The position numbers and the translations under genes are program-made. The notes beneath the pieces were generated by a model. That model was not told the origin of the DNA, ran no database searches, and saw only the letters and a list, made by a program, of their open reading frames with translations. This document shows, piece by piece, positions 19,100 to 28,232 of a stretch of DNA of 64,000 nucleotides (position 1 is the first letter of the stretch; each line of letters starts with the position of its first letter). Source of the stretch: Desulfuromonas sp. (GTDB lineage Bacteria; Desulfobacterota; Desulfuromonadia; Desulfuromonadales; UBA2294); contig PKUH01000091.1 of assembly GCA_002869615.1 (NCBI GenBank), forward strand, positions 53,629 through 117,628, written 5' to 3'.

Positions 19100-19456
19100 C
19101 TACCCCGATTCCCGAAGTTCCGACATCAAATCTCGCGTCGCCACGACATCACCGATGCTACCTTCGGTGAACGGGATTCCGGTTGTCCCGATAACCTTCG
19201 CATCTTTCTTCAGACAACGACTGGCAAGGGGAATATCGGCGGTAACGACAATATCACCTTCCTGCACGTTGTCGACAATCCAGTCATCGGCTGCATCGAA
19301 GCCGTCATCAACAAGTTCCAGCGAGACCGATCCCTCATTCGGAATCCGCATCCAGGAGTTGGCGACCAGGGTCACATTGAGGCGATATCGGCCGGCAACG
19401 CGATAAACTTCATTTTTGACCGGGCAGGCATCGGCGTCTATGTATATATGTAGCAA
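19100..19456 (-). CDS. YaiI/YqxD family protein (DUF188), interrupted by TAG
   Basis: These 118 residues form most of a DUF188/UPF0178 protein (MLHIYIDADACPVKNEVYRV ... VVTADIPLASRCLKKDA ... VIGTTGIPFTEGSIGDVVATRDL), a NYN/PIN-like nuclease fold of unsettled function. Family members are about 150 residues; here a TAG at 19102-19100 stops translation after RESG, and the conserved remainder follows in frame (see the tail entry). A full product would be 155 residues. Truncation removes a conserved motif, so the short form is probably inactive unless the stop is read through or is an error. Confidence 0.85.
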   Translation of the reverse strand: MLHIYIDADACPVKNEVYRVAGRYRLNVTLVANSWMRIPNEGSVSLELVDDGFDAADDWIVDNVQEGDIVVTADIPLASRCLKKDAKVIGTTGIPFTEGSIGDVVATRDLMSELRESG

Positions 19457-19520
19457 ATGAAAACCTCTTTATCACGAGTCACTAACAATTGGTGTCAGGG
19501 GGCCCGCCAAGTTCGAATAC

Positions 19521-19556
19521 TTAACAGCCACCATCGGCATCGATGGTGGCTGTTAA
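19521..19556. terminator. Perfect inverted repeat after phoU
   Basis: A 16-bp perfect stem TTAACAGCCACCATCG / CGATGGTGGCTGTTAA with loop GCAT lies between phoU (ending 19637) and the YaiI-family gene. It is the likely end of the pst-phoU transcript, although no long T-run follows. Confidence 0.6.
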
Positions 19557-19636
19557 TAAATCTATGCCGCTTGCCTCCTTGATGACAACAACGACACTAT
19601 ATGTTTTTTCAACGAGGCAGTAAAGTTATCTAATCC

Positions 19637-20290
19637 TTACAGGATATGCCGTACGATCTTCCCTTCGATCAGATAAACAACATCCTCGGCGATATTGGTT
19701 GCCAGGTCGGCGATCCGCTCAAGGTAGCGCGAAATAGACAGGTAGTTGATCTGCGCGTCCATCTCGTCGGTGTTCTCCCTGATCTTTTCCTTGATCGCAC
19801 TGAAAGCATCCTTGTGCATCTGGTCGACCTCGTCGTCGAGACGAATCGCCTCGTTGGCGAGTTTGATATCGTAGTTGACCAGGGCGTCGAGCGCCTTCTC
19901 GAGCATCAATTCGACCTTTTCGGCCATTTTTTCGAGATCAAACGGTGCCTGTTTAGCTTTGTTGTTAACCAGATCGACGGTGCGGGCGGCCATATTGGCC
20001 GCGAGATCGCCAATCCGCTCGAGATCGTTGTTGATCTTGAGCACGGCGACGATGAAGCGGAGGTCGGCCGCCACCGGCTGGTGCAGAGCGAGGATCTTCA
20101 GGCAATCCTCTTCAAGCTCGACTTCCCGCTGGTTGACTTCAAGATCCTTCTGGATGATTTTTCTGGCCAGCTCGGTATCGCGCTTTTCCAGGGCGATGAC
20201 CGCCTGTTTGACGCTCTCCTCGACCACGGCGGCGAGCGCCAGAATCGTTTTTTTCAGCTTGCCGATTTCTCGTTCCATGTGTCCAGTCAT
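19637..20290 (-). CDS. phoU: Phosphate signalling protein PhoU
   Basis: This is a 217-residue all-helical protein of two PhoU repeats (about 1-110 and 115-217). Metal-binding motifs E/DxxxD recur, including DLERIGDLAANMA in the first repeat and YLERIADLATNIAEDVVYL in the second. It links the Pst transporter to PhoR and damps the Pho response when phosphate is sufficient. It lies 24 bases after pstB as the last gene of pstSCAB-phoU. Confidence 0.95.
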   Translation of the reverse strand: MTGHMEREIGKLKKTILALAAVVEESVKQAVIALEKRDTELARKIIQKDLEVNQREVELEEDCLKILALHQPVAADLRFIVAVLKINNDLERIGDLAANMAARTVDLVNNKAKQAPFDLEKMAEKVELMLEKALDALVNYDIKLANEAIRLDDEVDQMHKDAFSAIKEKIRENTDEMDAQINYLSISRYLERIADLATNIAEDVVYLIEGKIVRHIL

Positions 20291-20313
20291 ATCTTTTCCC
20301 TCAATTCTGTTCT

Positions 20314-21153
20314 CTAACCAAAACGTCCGGTAATGTAATCTTCGGTCTGCTTGTTGACCGGGTTGGTGAAGAGCTGGTCGGTCTGGTCGAATTCGACGAT
20401 TTCACCCTGGTAGAAAAAAGCGGTGTAATCGGAAATTCGGGCCGCCTGCTGCATGTTGTTGGTGACGATAACAATGGTGTAGCGCTCCTTGAGCTCGTTG
20501 ATCAACTCCTCGATGCGGGCCGTGGCAACCGGATCGATCGCCGAGGTCGGCTCATCCATCAACAGTACCTCCGGCTCAACGGCGATGGCGCGGGCGATGC
20601 AGAGCCGCTGCTGCTGACCACCGGAGAGGGCCGTGCCCGGCTTGTTGAGCTTGTCCTTCACATCGTCCCAGAGCGCCGCCTGGCGGAGCGCCTGTTCGAC
20701 CCGGTCCTGCAGTTCTCCCTTATTGACCTGGTAGTGCTGCTTGACGCCGTAGGCAACATTATCGAAGACACTCATCGGAAACGGTGTCGGTTTCTGGAAG
20801 ATCATCCCGACCTTGCGCCGCAGCTCAAGTGGATCGCAATCACCGGTCAAGATATTCTCGCCGTCAAGCAGGACTTCACCGGTGACCCGTTGACCTCGGT
20901 AGAGCTCATAGATGCGGTTGTAGGTTCGCAAGTGGGTCGACTTGCCGCAGCCGGAAGGGCCGATAATGGCAGTCACCCTTTTGGCCGCGACCTTAAGATC
21001 ATTGTCAAACAGCGCCTGCTGCTCATCGTAATAGAAATTGAGCCCTTTGGTCGCGATCTTGATCTCTTCGCCGGCCAGCACGTATTCCCGGCTCACCGGT
21101 GGAGCATTGGCCGTGTCGGCGAATTCACGTTTGATGGTTGCAGTTGCTTGCAT
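20314..21153 (-). CDS. pstB: Phosphate ABC transporter ATP-binding protein PstB
   Basis: This is a 279-residue ABC ATPase. Walker A is [12 protein letters not shown], the signature [16 protein letters not shown], Walker [13 protein letters not shown]. The C-terminus YITGRFG is the canonical PstB end and is followed by a TAG, which shows that TAG is a working stop in this genome. It powers PstAC-mediated phosphate import. An N-terminal extension of about 25 residues precedes the domain. Confidence 0.96.
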   Translation of the reverse strand: MQATATIKREFADTANAPPVSREYVLAGEEIKIATKGLNFYYDEQQALFDNDLKVAAKRVTAIIGPSGCGKSTHLRTYNRIYELYRGQRVTGEVLLDGENILTGDCDPLELRRKVGMIFQKPTPFPMSVFDNVAYGVKQHYQVNKGELQDRVEQALRQAALWDDVKDKLNKPGTALSGGQQQRLCIARAIAVEPEVLLMDEPTSAIDPVATARIEELINELKERYTIVIVTNNMQQAARISDYTAFFYQGEIVEFDQTDQLFTNPVNKQTEDYITGRFG

Positions 21154-21316
21154 AGCTAGTGTCCTGTGCGGTTAGTCCGCAATTGAAATTTTGAGATTTT
21201 TTTATTGTTGTCAAGGCGCGAATGCGCAGGCCTGGCTTTAGCCAAACCAAGTTTTCGCAACGCCGGCAACGGCGAAAAGGGCCGAAATTTATTGATGGAT
21301 CTAACCGTACGGGTCA

Positions 21317-22162
21317 CTACTTACTCCTGTACCAGAGGATGGTTCGTGTCAGTATTGTGGTGCCGAGGACGCTGGCCGCTATCAGCAGCGAAGCGCCCCA
21401 GGCGAGGGTCTGCCAGTCGTCGTAAGGCGACATGGCGTAATTGTAGATGGTGACTGTCAGGTTGGCGGTCGGCTCGTTCACCGACGACGGCCAGTACGGG
21501 CTGTTGAGGGCGGTGAAGAGTAGCGGCGCCGTTTCGCCGCTGACCCGGGCGACCGCGAGCAGGGTCCCGGTAAGCAGGCCTGACCTGGCGGCCCGGAAAA
21601 CAACGCCGAGGGTCGCCTTCCAGCGTGGTACCCCGAGCGCCAGGGCCGCCTCGCGCAGGGCCGAGGGAACCAGCACCAGCATATCCTCGGTCGTGCGGGC
21701 GACGACCGGCAGCATGATGATCGCAAGAGCGACCGCACCGGCCAGTCCGGAAAAGTGTCCGGTTGTCGAAACCATGATCACGAAGACGAAAACACCGATA
21801 ATAATCGACGGTGTTCCCATCAGCAGGTTGGCGCCGAAGCGGACCGCTTCGGCGAGCTTCGACTCATTACCGAACTCGGCCAGCCAGATGCCGGCGGCGA
21901 GGCCAACCGGTACACCGATCAACACCGCCAGAAAGGTAATATAGAGGGTGCCGAAAATCGCGTTGGCGAGTCCGCCGCCCGGTAGCCCCGGAGGCGCCGG
22001 CAGCTCGGTGAAAAATTCCCAGTTGATCGCCGCCGCCCCTTTGAGCATAACGGTCCCGAGAATCCAGCCGAGCATGGCGATACCGAATATGGCGGCAGCA
22101 CCGCTGAACAGTCGAACCGCAAGATCGATCAGTTTGCGTTTTTGGATATTTCTCGGCTTCAT
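21317..22162 (-). CDS. pstA: Phosphate ABC transporter permease PstA
   Basis: This is a 281-residue membrane protein with six predicted helices and the ABC permease loop (EDMLVLVPSALREAALALG) that contacts PstB. ATG 22162 is preferred because it overlaps the pstC stop (ATGA). The 163-base gap before pstB contains a short imperfect stem (TTTTCGC...GCGAAAA near 21250-21277) that may set the subunit ratio. Confidence 0.94.
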   Translation of the reverse strand: MKPRNIQKRKLIDLAVRLFSGAAAIFGIAMLGWILGTVMLKGAAAINWEFFTELPAPPGLPGGGLANAIFGTLYITFLAVLIGVPVGLAAGIWLAEFGNESKLAEAVRFGANLLMGTPSIIIGVFVFVIMVSTTGHFSGLAGAVALAIIMLPVVARTTEDMLVLVPSALREAALALGVPRWKATLGVVFRAARSGLLTGTLLAVARVSGETAPLLFTALNSPYWPSSVNEPTANLTVTIYNYAMSPYDDWQTLAWGASLLIAASVLGTTILTRTILWYRSK

Positions 22163-23088
22163 CGTACAGCCCCCAGCCTTTTTGCCGTGCGGCGCAGCCA
22201 CCAGCGCGCAATAACCTGCAGCACCAGGGTCAGCCCGAACAGCACCAGCCCGAGCTCGATCAGCGCCGCCAGGTAAATCTCGTCGGCCGCCTCGGTGAAC
22301 TCATTGGCGAGAGTCGAAGCGATTGAATTGGCGGCCGAGAAGAGCGACGCCGAAATTTCGTGGCTGTTGCCGATCACAAAGGTCACGGCCATGGTTTCGC
22401 CGATGGCACGGCCGAGGCCGAGAAAACAGGCGCCGACCACCCCCTGAATACCGTACGGGATAGTCACCTTGCGCGTCACTTCCCAGGTTGTGCTCCCCAT
22501 GCCATAGGCCGATTCCTTGACGACACTCGGCACCATCTGGAAAACATCGCGGGTGACCGAAGTAATGAACGGCAGGATCATCAGCGCCAGGATAATGCCG
22601 GCGCAGAGCATGCCGATCCCCATTGGCGGCCCCGCGAACAGGGGGAAACCGGGGGCGATGGCAGCAAGTGCCGGCTGAACATGATCGGCGAGGAACGGCG
22701 CGAAGACGAACAGGCCCCACATGCCGTAGATGATACTCGGGATCGCTGCCAGCAGCTCAATCGCCCCGCCGACGACGCGGCCGAGGGCCGGCGGGGCGAG
22801 CTCGACCAGAAAAAGTGCTATCACCATCGCCAGCGGCACGGCGATAACCATGGCAATCAGGGTCGAGACCAGAGTGCCGTAAACACTGCTCAATGCCCCG
22901 TACTCATGCGTGTAAGGGTTCCATTCCGAGGACGTGAGAAAACCGGCACCGAATTTTTCCAGTGACGGAAATGCACCGTGGGTCAAAGTCAGCAGGATGC
23001 CGATGACCGTGATCAGAATGAGCAAGCTTCCGCTGAGCGTTGCCCAGCGGAAGATCGGATCCAGCTTGTTGTTCGTCTGTTTAAGCAT
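22159..23088 (-). CDS. pstC: Phosphate ABC transporter permease PstC
   Basis: This is a 309-residue inner-membrane subunit with six helices. Family features are FGAGFLTSSEWNP, IELLAAIPSIIYGMWGL and the ABC contact loop (FQMVPSVVKESAYGMG). It pairs with PstA to form the phosphate channel. It starts six bases after the pstS stop and overlaps pstA by four bases, so the subunits are translated together. Confidence 0.95.
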   Translation of the reverse strand: MLKQTNNKLDPIFRWATLSGSLLILITVIGILLTLTHGAFPSLEKFGAGFLTSSEWNPYTHEYGALSSVYGTLVSTLIAMVIAVPLAMVIALFLVELAPPALGRVVGGAIELLAAIPSIIYGMWGLFVFAPFLADHVQPALAAIAPGFPLFAGPPMGIGMLCAGIILALMILPFITSVTRDVFQMVPSVVKESAYGMGSTTWEVTRKVTIPYGIQGVVGACFLGLGRAIGETMAVTFVIGNSHEISASLFSAANSIASTLANEFTEAADEIYLAALIELGLVLFGLTLVLQVIARWWLRRTAKRLGAVR

Positions 23089-23094
23089 ACCGTC

Positions 23095-24150
23095 CTATTT
23101 CCAGACCGGGTTTCCTCCGGCCTTGATCTCATTGCTCCACTTGCTCTGGACCAGCTTGACCACTTTCGGCGGCATCGGCACGTAGTGCAGCTTCTCGGCC
23201 GTCGGTCCACCGTTGGCGTAGCACCAGTCGAAGAAGTCGAGAACCGCCTTGATCGTCGCCGCGTCCTTCTGATCCTTGTGCACCAGGATGAAGGAGGCGC
23301 CGGTGATCGGCCAGCTGATCTTGCCCGGCTGGTCGGTCAGCACCAGGTAAAACCCGGGAGCCTTGGCCCATTCGGCGTTGGCAGCAGCCGCCTGGAATGT
23401 TTCGCTGGTCGGCGCAACGAAGCCACCGTCACGGTTTTTGAGTAAGGCGTAGGTCAGCTTGTTCTGCAGGGCATAGGCATACTCGACGTAGCCGATGGCG
23501 CCCTTGATCCTCTGGACGTAGGCCGCCACCCCTTCGTTCCCCTTGCCGCCAACCCCGGCCGGCCACTTGACCGACTTGGCATTACCGACCTTCTCTTTCC
23601 AGGACGGGGAAACCTTGCTCAGATAATTAGTGAAGATCCAGGTGGTGCCGGAACCGTCGGCCCGGTGGACAACTGTGATCGCCGTATCAGGCAGTTTAAC
23701 GCCGGCGTTGGCTGCAGCGATTTCCGGATCGTTCCATTTGGTGATTTCGCCGAGGAAGATCCCGGAAAGGGTTTCGGCGGTCAGTTTGATACCCCCAGGC
23801 TTGATGCCCGGGAGGTTGACCACGGGAACGACGCCGCCCATGACCATCGGAAACTGCAGCAACCCTTCCTTTTCCAGCTTGTCGCTGGTCAGCGGTGCGT
23901 CGGAAGCACCAAAGTCGACTGTTTTGGCTGTGATCTGCTTGATGCCGCCACCGGAGCCGATCGACTGGTAGTTGAGCTTGACCCCGGTTTCCTTGTTGTA
24001 CAGGTAAGCCCACTGGCCATATACCGGGTACGGGAAGGTGGCGCCGGCGCCGTTGATCGTGGGCCCGGCGATGGCAACGCCGCTGAAGACGGCCAGGGTG
24101 AATAGTGTGACCAGGATCGCTGTAATGTTTTTCGTCAGTTGGTATAACAT
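23095..24150 (-). CDS. pstS: Phosphate-binding protein PstS
   Basis: This is a 351-residue periplasmic phosphate receptor with a signal peptide cleaved near VAIA. Phosphate-site motifs are GAGATFPYPVYGQW, GSGGGIKQI, DFGASDAPL and the HRADGSGTTWIFTNYL loop. It is the first gene of pstSCAB-phoU. AAAAGGAGAAGAG precedes the ATG, and an 11-base periodic Pho-box-like array lies about 50-80 bases upstream. Confidence 0.96.
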   Translation of the reverse strand: MLYQLTKNITAILVTLFTLAVFSGVAIAGPTINGAGATFPYPVYGQWAYLYNKETGVKLNYQSIGSGGGIKQITAKTVDFGASDAPLTSDKLEKEGLLQFPMVMGGVVPVVNLPGIKPGGIKLTAETLSGIFLGEITKWNDPEIAAANAGVKLPDTAITVVHRADGSGTTWIFTNYLSKVSPSWKEKVGNAKSVKWPAGVGGKGNEGVAAYVQRIKGAIGYVEYAYALQNKLTYALLKNRDGGFVAPTSETFQAAAANAEWAKAPGFYLVLTDQPGKISWPITGASFILVHKDQKDAATIKAVLDFFDWCYANGGPTAEKLHYVPMPPKVVKLVQSKWSNEIKAGGNPVWK

Positions 24151-24202
24151 TCTCTCTTCTCCTTTTTTTGTTCCATCGTTTGCACCAGAGAATGCCGCTG
24201 AA

Positions 24203-24231
24203 ATGTTAGGCCCTTGTTAGTGGCCTGTAAA
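24203..24231 (-). promoter_or_regulatory. Pho-box-like triple repeat upstream of pstS
   Basis: On the minus strand TTTACAG (24231-24225), CTAACAA (24220-24214) and CTAACAT (24209-24203) are spaced exactly 11 bases apart, the layout of consecutive PhoB-binding half sites. A possible -10 (CATTCT, 24194-24189) follows without a good -35, as expected for a PhoB-activated promoter. Confidence 0.65.
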
Positions 24232-24349
24232 AGTTTGATGAAATAATCGGATCAAGAGAAGATATGTGCGGAAAGAAGCAACAGGAGGATATGTCAGGTT
24301 TTTTCGTCGAAGCAGGTTGTCGGGCTATTTGAAGTCCGCTGTGAACAAG

Positions 24350-25657
24350 TCACCGGCCAACAACAGTGCCGATAGCGGTGGTCAGTGTTGCGAGATCATC
24401 ATCGCTGATGACGTAGGGGGGCATCACGTAAACAAGTTTGCCGAACGGCCGCACCCAGACACCACGTTCGACGAACGCCTGCTGGATTGATGCCATGTCG
24501 ACCGGCTGTTTCATTTCGACCACGCCGATCGCCCCGAGCACCCGAACCTCCTCAACCTGCGGCAATCCCTGGCAGGGGGCAAGGCCTTCCCGTAAACCAT
24601 TTTCAATCCGGGCGAGATTGTCCTGCCATTCGGAATCGCGCAACATCCGGATCGAGGCAACCGCCGCACTGCAGGCGAGCGGATTCCCCATAAAGGTCGG
24701 ACCGTGCATGAAGACTCCCGGCTCCTTCGACGAAATGGTCTCGCCGATTTCGGCCGTGGCGAGCACGGCGGCCAGGGTCATCATGCCGCCGGTCAGCGCC
24801 TTGCCGAGGCAGAGGATATCGGGGCTGACCCCGGCATGTTCACAGGCGAAGAGCTTGCCGCTGCGGCCGAAGCCGGTGGCGATCTCGTCGGCGATCAGCA
24901 GCACGTCGAACTCACTGCAGAGCTGCCGCACCTGGCGCAGGTACTCCGGGTGATAAAAACGCATACCGCCGGCTCCCTGAACTATCGGCTCGAGGATAAC
25001 GGCGCAGAGTTCGGCGTGGTGTTGCGTGATCAGCTTCCGGAACGAATCAATATCGGCCGGGTCCCAGGCACCGCCGAAACGACAATTCGGCCTCTCGGCA
25101 AAAAAGTATTCCGGCAGGACGCCGCGGTAGATGCCGTGCATGCCGGTCTCCGGATCGCAAACCGCCATGGCGTGAAAGGTATCTCCGTGGTAGCCGGAGC
25201 GGATGGTCAGAAAACGGTTCTTGCCCTGCCGGTCGCGGGCGTACTGATACTGCATCGCCATCTTCATCGCCACCTCGACGGCGACGGAACCGGAATCGCA
25301 GAGAAAAACCTTGTCGAGCCCGGCAGGTGTCATCTCAACCAGCAGCCGGCCGAGTTCAACCGCCGGCTCGTGGGTCAGGCCGCCGAACATGACATGCGCC
25401 ATCCGGTCGACCTGCTCCTTGAGAGCCGTGGTCAGCACCGGGTGATTATAGCCATGAATTGCCGACCACCACGAGGCCATGCCGTCGATCAGTTCGCGGC
25501 CGTCAGCCAGCTTGATCCGAACCCCGGAAACCGATTCGACCGGATAGACCGGCAAAGGGCTGGTCATCGAGGTATAAGGATGCCAAAGATGTTCCCGATC
25601 AAAAGCGAGCAGACTATCTGTTTTTTTATCGTCAGTGATCTTCATTTGTATTCCCAT
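24350..25657 (-). CDS. bioA: Adenosylmethionine-8-amino-7-oxononanoate aminotransferase BioA
   Basis: This is a 435-residue PLP enzyme of the class-III aminotransferases. It makes 7,8-diaminopelargonate with S-adenosylmethionine as amino donor in biotin synthesis. BioA-specific features are [27 protein letters not shown], and [19 protein letters not shown]. The PLP Lys is in [11 protein letters not shown], after [11 protein letters not shown]. The start may be ATG 25657 or ATG 25645, which has a GGGA-like site before it. No other biotin genes are in the window and no clear BirA operator is seen. Confidence 0.94.
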   Translation of the reverse strand: MGIQMKITDDKKTDSLLAFDREHLWHPYTSMTSPLPVYPVESVSGVRIKLADGRELIDGMASWWSAIHGYNHPVLTTALKEQVDRMAHVMFGGLTHEPAVELGRLLVEMTPAGLDKVFLCDSGSVAVEVAMKMAMQYQYARDRQGKNRFLTIRSGYHGDTFHAMAVCDPETGMHGIYRGVLPEYFFAERPNCRFGGAWDPADIDSFRKLITQHHAELCAVILEPIVQGAGGMRFYHPEYLRQVRQLCSEFDVLLIADEIATGFGRSGKLFACEHAGVSPDILCLGKALTGGMMTLAAVLATAEIGETISSKEPGVFMHGPTFMGNPLACSAAVASIRMLRDSEWQDNLARIENGLREGLAPCQGLPQVEEVRVLGAIGVVEMKQPVDMASIQQAFVERGVWVRPFGKLVYVMPPYVISDDDLATLTTAIGTVVGR

Positions 25658-25738
25658 CAGGGTATCAGCCTAAAGAATTATTACCGGAATGACAAGTGCC
25701 AACCAAGTAACCTGCCGTAGATTTAATTAAACTAAAAT

Positions 25739-25767
25739 TTGACTCTGTACCTTCAAGGCTGTATGGT
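25739..25767 (+). promoter_or_regulatory. Promoter in front of the proVWX leader RNA
   Basis: TTGACT (25739-25744), a 17-base spacer and TATGGT (25762-25767) place the transcription start near 25774, immediately before the structured leader element. The geometry is that of a sigma-70 promoter. Confidence 0.6.
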
Positions 25768-25779
25768 TATTGAATCTCT

Positions 25780-25919
25780 GGGCGACGTTCTTTCCTGAGC
25801 GTTTCGATCCCAAGACCCGCAACGAGTACGGAGCTGGTAGCAATTACCAGCCGAGACTCTCTTTCAGGGCAGCACTGGATTCCGATGAACCGTCGGTATT
25901 CCGGGTGCGGGTGGCCCTG
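25780..25919 (+). ncRNA. Structured leader RNA, copy A (candidate riboswitch of proVWX)
   Basis: About 140 bases that share long conserved blocks and a common fold with 29562-29711. Predicted stems: 25785-25790 with 25797-25802; GAGT (25824) with ACTC (25856) enclosing a hairpin 25833-25839/25845-25851; CAGGGC (25865) with GCCCTG (25914); and, inside that, GCACTGGA (25872) with the segment 25900-25908, capped by CCGA/TCGG. A conserved ACCCGC (25815) can pair with GCGGGT (25907), possibly as a pseudoknot. Stem pairs differ between copies while pairing is kept. I cannot match it to a riboswitch class from memory, so the ligand is unknown; the gene context points to osmotic stress. Confidence 0.65.
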
Positions 25920-25946
25920 TCCTAACAAAGATCAAATATTAATCTT

Positions 25947-25982
25947 GGCACGGATTACCTGTGCTTTTTATTGAACCGTGCC
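25947..25982 (+). promoter_or_regulatory. Possible terminator/antiterminator switch downstream of leader copy A
   Basis: GCACGG (25948-25953) can pair with CC-T-GTGC (25958-25964), directly followed by TTTTT, as a short intrinsic terminator. Alternatively GGCACGG (25947-25953) can pair with CCGTGCC (25976-25982). The two pairings exclude each other, the arrangement of an expression platform. The terminator stem is short, so this is a prediction only. Confidence 0.45.
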
Positions 25983-26080
25983 ATTGCATGCAGGGCGAAC
26001 CTGTAATTGCACGATACCAGATGAGCCAGCCTTGTCTGAATTGAAGTTATTGTTTGTTGAGGAAAGGATCACTAATCAAA

Positions 26081-27316
26081 ATGGAACAGGAAGTCAAAAT
26101 CAGGGTTGAAGGTCTCTACAAGATTTTCGGCCCTCATCCAAAAAAAGCTTTAACGTTACTGGGTGAAGGGCTCGACAAGGAAGCGATCTTTGAAAAGACC
26201 GAAACCACTGTCGGCGTACAGGATGCCAGCTTTGATATCATGAAAGGTGAAATTTTCGTCATCATGGGTCTCTCCGGCTCCGGCAAATCGACGATGGTCC
26301 GGATGCTCAACCGGTTGATCGAACCGACAGCGGGCAAGGTCCTGATCGATGATGAAAATATCGTCGAAATGGGTGATGAAGAGCTGGTCAAGCTACGCCG
26401 CGCCAAGCTGAGCATGGTCTTCCAGTCGTTCGCGCTCATGCCGCACATGACCGTCCTGGAAAATGCCGCCTTCGGCCTCGAAATGGACGGAGTCGATAAG
26501 GAGACCCGTAATCAACGGGCCATGGCAGCACTGGAACAGGTCGGACTCGACCCCTGGGCCGACAGCAAACCGAACGAACTTTCCGGTGGCATGCAGCAGC
26601 GGGTCGGTCTGGCTCGCGGTCTGGCGGTCGATCCCGATATCCTGCTGATGGATGAAGCCTTCTCGGCGCTTGATCCGTTGATACGGACCGAAATGCAGGA
26701 CGAGTTGCTGAAACTGCAGTCGAAGTCGAAGCGAACAATCGTCTTTATCTCGCACGATCTCGATGAGGCAATGCGCATCGGTGATCGCATTGCCATCATG
26801 GAAGGCGGCAGCGTCGTCCAGGTCGGTACGCCAGAAGAAATCCTGCAGAACCCGGCCGACGATTACGTCCGCGCTTTCTTCCGCGGCGTCGATCCGACCA
26901 ATATACTGACCGCCGGCGATATCGCCAGCGATACCCAGGTTACTATCCCGATCACCGACGGCAAAAACCCCCGTGCGGCCCTGCAACGCCTGATCAAGAA
27001 TGACCGGGATTACGGTTATGTGCTTGACAGCGAACGATGCTTCAAGGGAATCGTCTCGACCGACACCCTGCGGGATGTCATCGAGTCGGACAAGCTGATC
27101 AGCGATGCTTATCTCGATGATGTGATCACGGCCAATGCCAGTGATTCGATGCAGGACATCCTGCCTGAAGTGGCAAGCCATAGCTGGGCCGTGCCTATCC
27201 TTGATGACGATGGCAAGTTTCTTGGCGCAATTTCAAAGAACCTGTTCCTGAAAACCCTGCATCGCAGCCAGGATGACCTGGATGAAATTGAACCTGCAAG
27301 CAACGGAGAAAAATAA
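26081..27316 (+). CDS. proV: Glycine betaine/proline ABC transporter ATP-binding protein ProV
   Basis: This is a 411-residue ABC ATPase of the quaternary-amine subfamily: family N-terminus (GLYKIFGPHPKKAL), Walker A GLSGSGKST, signature LSGGMQQRVGLARGLA, Walker B ILLMDEAFSALDP, and two CBS repeats (about 285-405) that gate transport by ionic strength in OpuA-type systems. ATG 26081 is chosen over upstream TTG codons because AGGAAAGGA precedes it and homologues start here. It is the first gene of proVWX, preceded by a 300-base leader with the structured element. Confidence 0.95.
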   Translation: MEQEVKIRVEGLYKIFGPHPKKALTLLGEGLDKEAIFEKTETTVGVQDASFDIMKGEIFVIMGLSGSGKSTMVRMLNRLIEPTAGKVLIDDENIVEMGDEELVKLRRAKLSMVFQSFALMPHMTVLENAAFGLEMDGVDKETRNQRAMAALEQVGLDPWADSKPNELSGGMQQRVGLARGLAVDPDILLMDEAFSALDPLIRTEMQDELLKLQSKSKRTIVFISHDLDEAMRIGDRIAIMEGGSVVQVGTPEEILQNPADDYVRAFFRGVDPTNILTAGDIASDTQVTIPITDGKNPRAALQRLIKNDRDYGYVLDSERCFKGIVSTDTLRDVIESDKLISDAYLDDVITANASDSMQDILPEVASHSWAVPILDDDGKFLGAISKNLFLKTLHRSQDDLDEIEPASNGEK

Positions 27317-27319
27317 CCG

Positions 27320-28159
27320 ATGAATTTTTTTAATTTTGAAGAAAAACAAATACCACTGGACGACTGGGTTCAGTCTTTTGTCGACTGGCTGGTCTATAAT
27401 CACCGTGATATTTTCCAGGCCATCAAAACCCCGATTGAACTATGCCTGAAAGGATTTGAGTGGGTTTTCACCACGTTGCCGCCGATTGCTGTCATCCTTT
27501 TTTTTGTTGCTATAGCCTGGTACTATGCGGGCAAACGGGTGGCAATATTCTCGTTGATCACTCTGGTTCTGGTCGGTTATCTCGGACTCTGGGAAGATAC
27601 CATGATCACCCTGGCGATGGTTGTCAGTTCGGTCTTTTTCTGCGCTATTGTCGGTATCCCCCTCGGCATCATGTCGGGGCGCAGCGATCGCTTTGAACTG
27701 TTCCTCCGCCCGGCGCTTGATGCCATGCAGACCATTCCGCCATTCGTTTACCTTGTGCCGGTGGTCATGCTGTTCAGTATCGGCACTGTCTCGGGGATCC
27801 TGGCCACCATCGTTTTTGCTCTGCCGCCGATTGTTAGCCTGACCAGTCTCGGCATTCGCCAGGTCCATCCGGAGTTGATCGAGGCTTCGCTCGCTTTCGG
27901 GGCGACCCCCTGGCAGGTACTACGCAAGGTTCAATTTCCACTGGCTCTGCCGTCAATTATGGCTGGCCTCAACCAGACTCTGATGATGGCCCTCTCAATG
28001 GTCGTCATCGCCGCCCTGATCGGCGCCGGCGGCCTCGGCAACCCGGTGGTCCAGGGATTGAATACCCTGGAAATCGGATTGGCGACCATCGGCGGTATTG
28101 CGATTGTGTTGCTCGCCATGATGTTGGATCGGATTACACAAAGTTTCGGGCAACAATAA
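27320..28159 (+). CDS. proW: Glycine betaine/proline ABC transporter permease ProW
   Basis: This is a 279-residue inner-membrane subunit with six to seven predicted helices. Family motifs are VGIPLGIMSGRSDRFE, LDAMQTIPPFVYLVPVVMLF and the ATPase contact loop (PELIEASLAFGATPWQVLRK). It forms the betaine channel with ProV and ProX. It starts four bases after proV. A 10-bp intercistronic stem separates it from proX. Confidence 0.95.
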   Translation: MNFFNFEEKQIPLDDWVQSFVDWLVYNHRDIFQAIKTPIELCLKGFEWVFTTLPPIAVILFFVAIAWYYAGKRVAIFSLITLVLVGYLGLWEDTMITLAMVVSSVFFCAIVGIPLGIMSGRSDRFELFLRPALDAMQTIPPFVYLVPVVMLFSIGTVSGILATIVFALPPIVSLTSLGIRQVHPELIEASLAFGATPWQVLRKVQFPLALPSIMAGLNQTLMMALSMVVIAALIGAGGLGNPVVQGLNTLEIGLATIGGIAIVLLAMMLDRITQSFGQQ

Positions 28160-28169
28160 ACAATCAACT

Positions 28170-28209
28170 GAGTCTTGCCGCCATCATTGAATTTGGACTG
28201 GCAAGACTC
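28170..28209 (+). promoter_or_regulatory. Intercistronic stem-loop between proW and proX
   Basis: GAGTCTTGCC (28170-28179) and GGCAAGACTC (28200-28209) form a perfect 10-bp stem with a 20-base loop and no T-run. It probably stabilises the proX end of the mRNA so that binding protein is made in excess. Confidence 0.5.
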
Positions 28210-28232
28210 CCTCAATCAAAAAGGAGAAACAC

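Noticed and set aside
25780..25919. ydaO/c-di-AMP riboswitch for the leader element
   Set aside because: The osmotic context fits, but the characteristic conserved stretches of that class are not present in either strand as far as I can recall.
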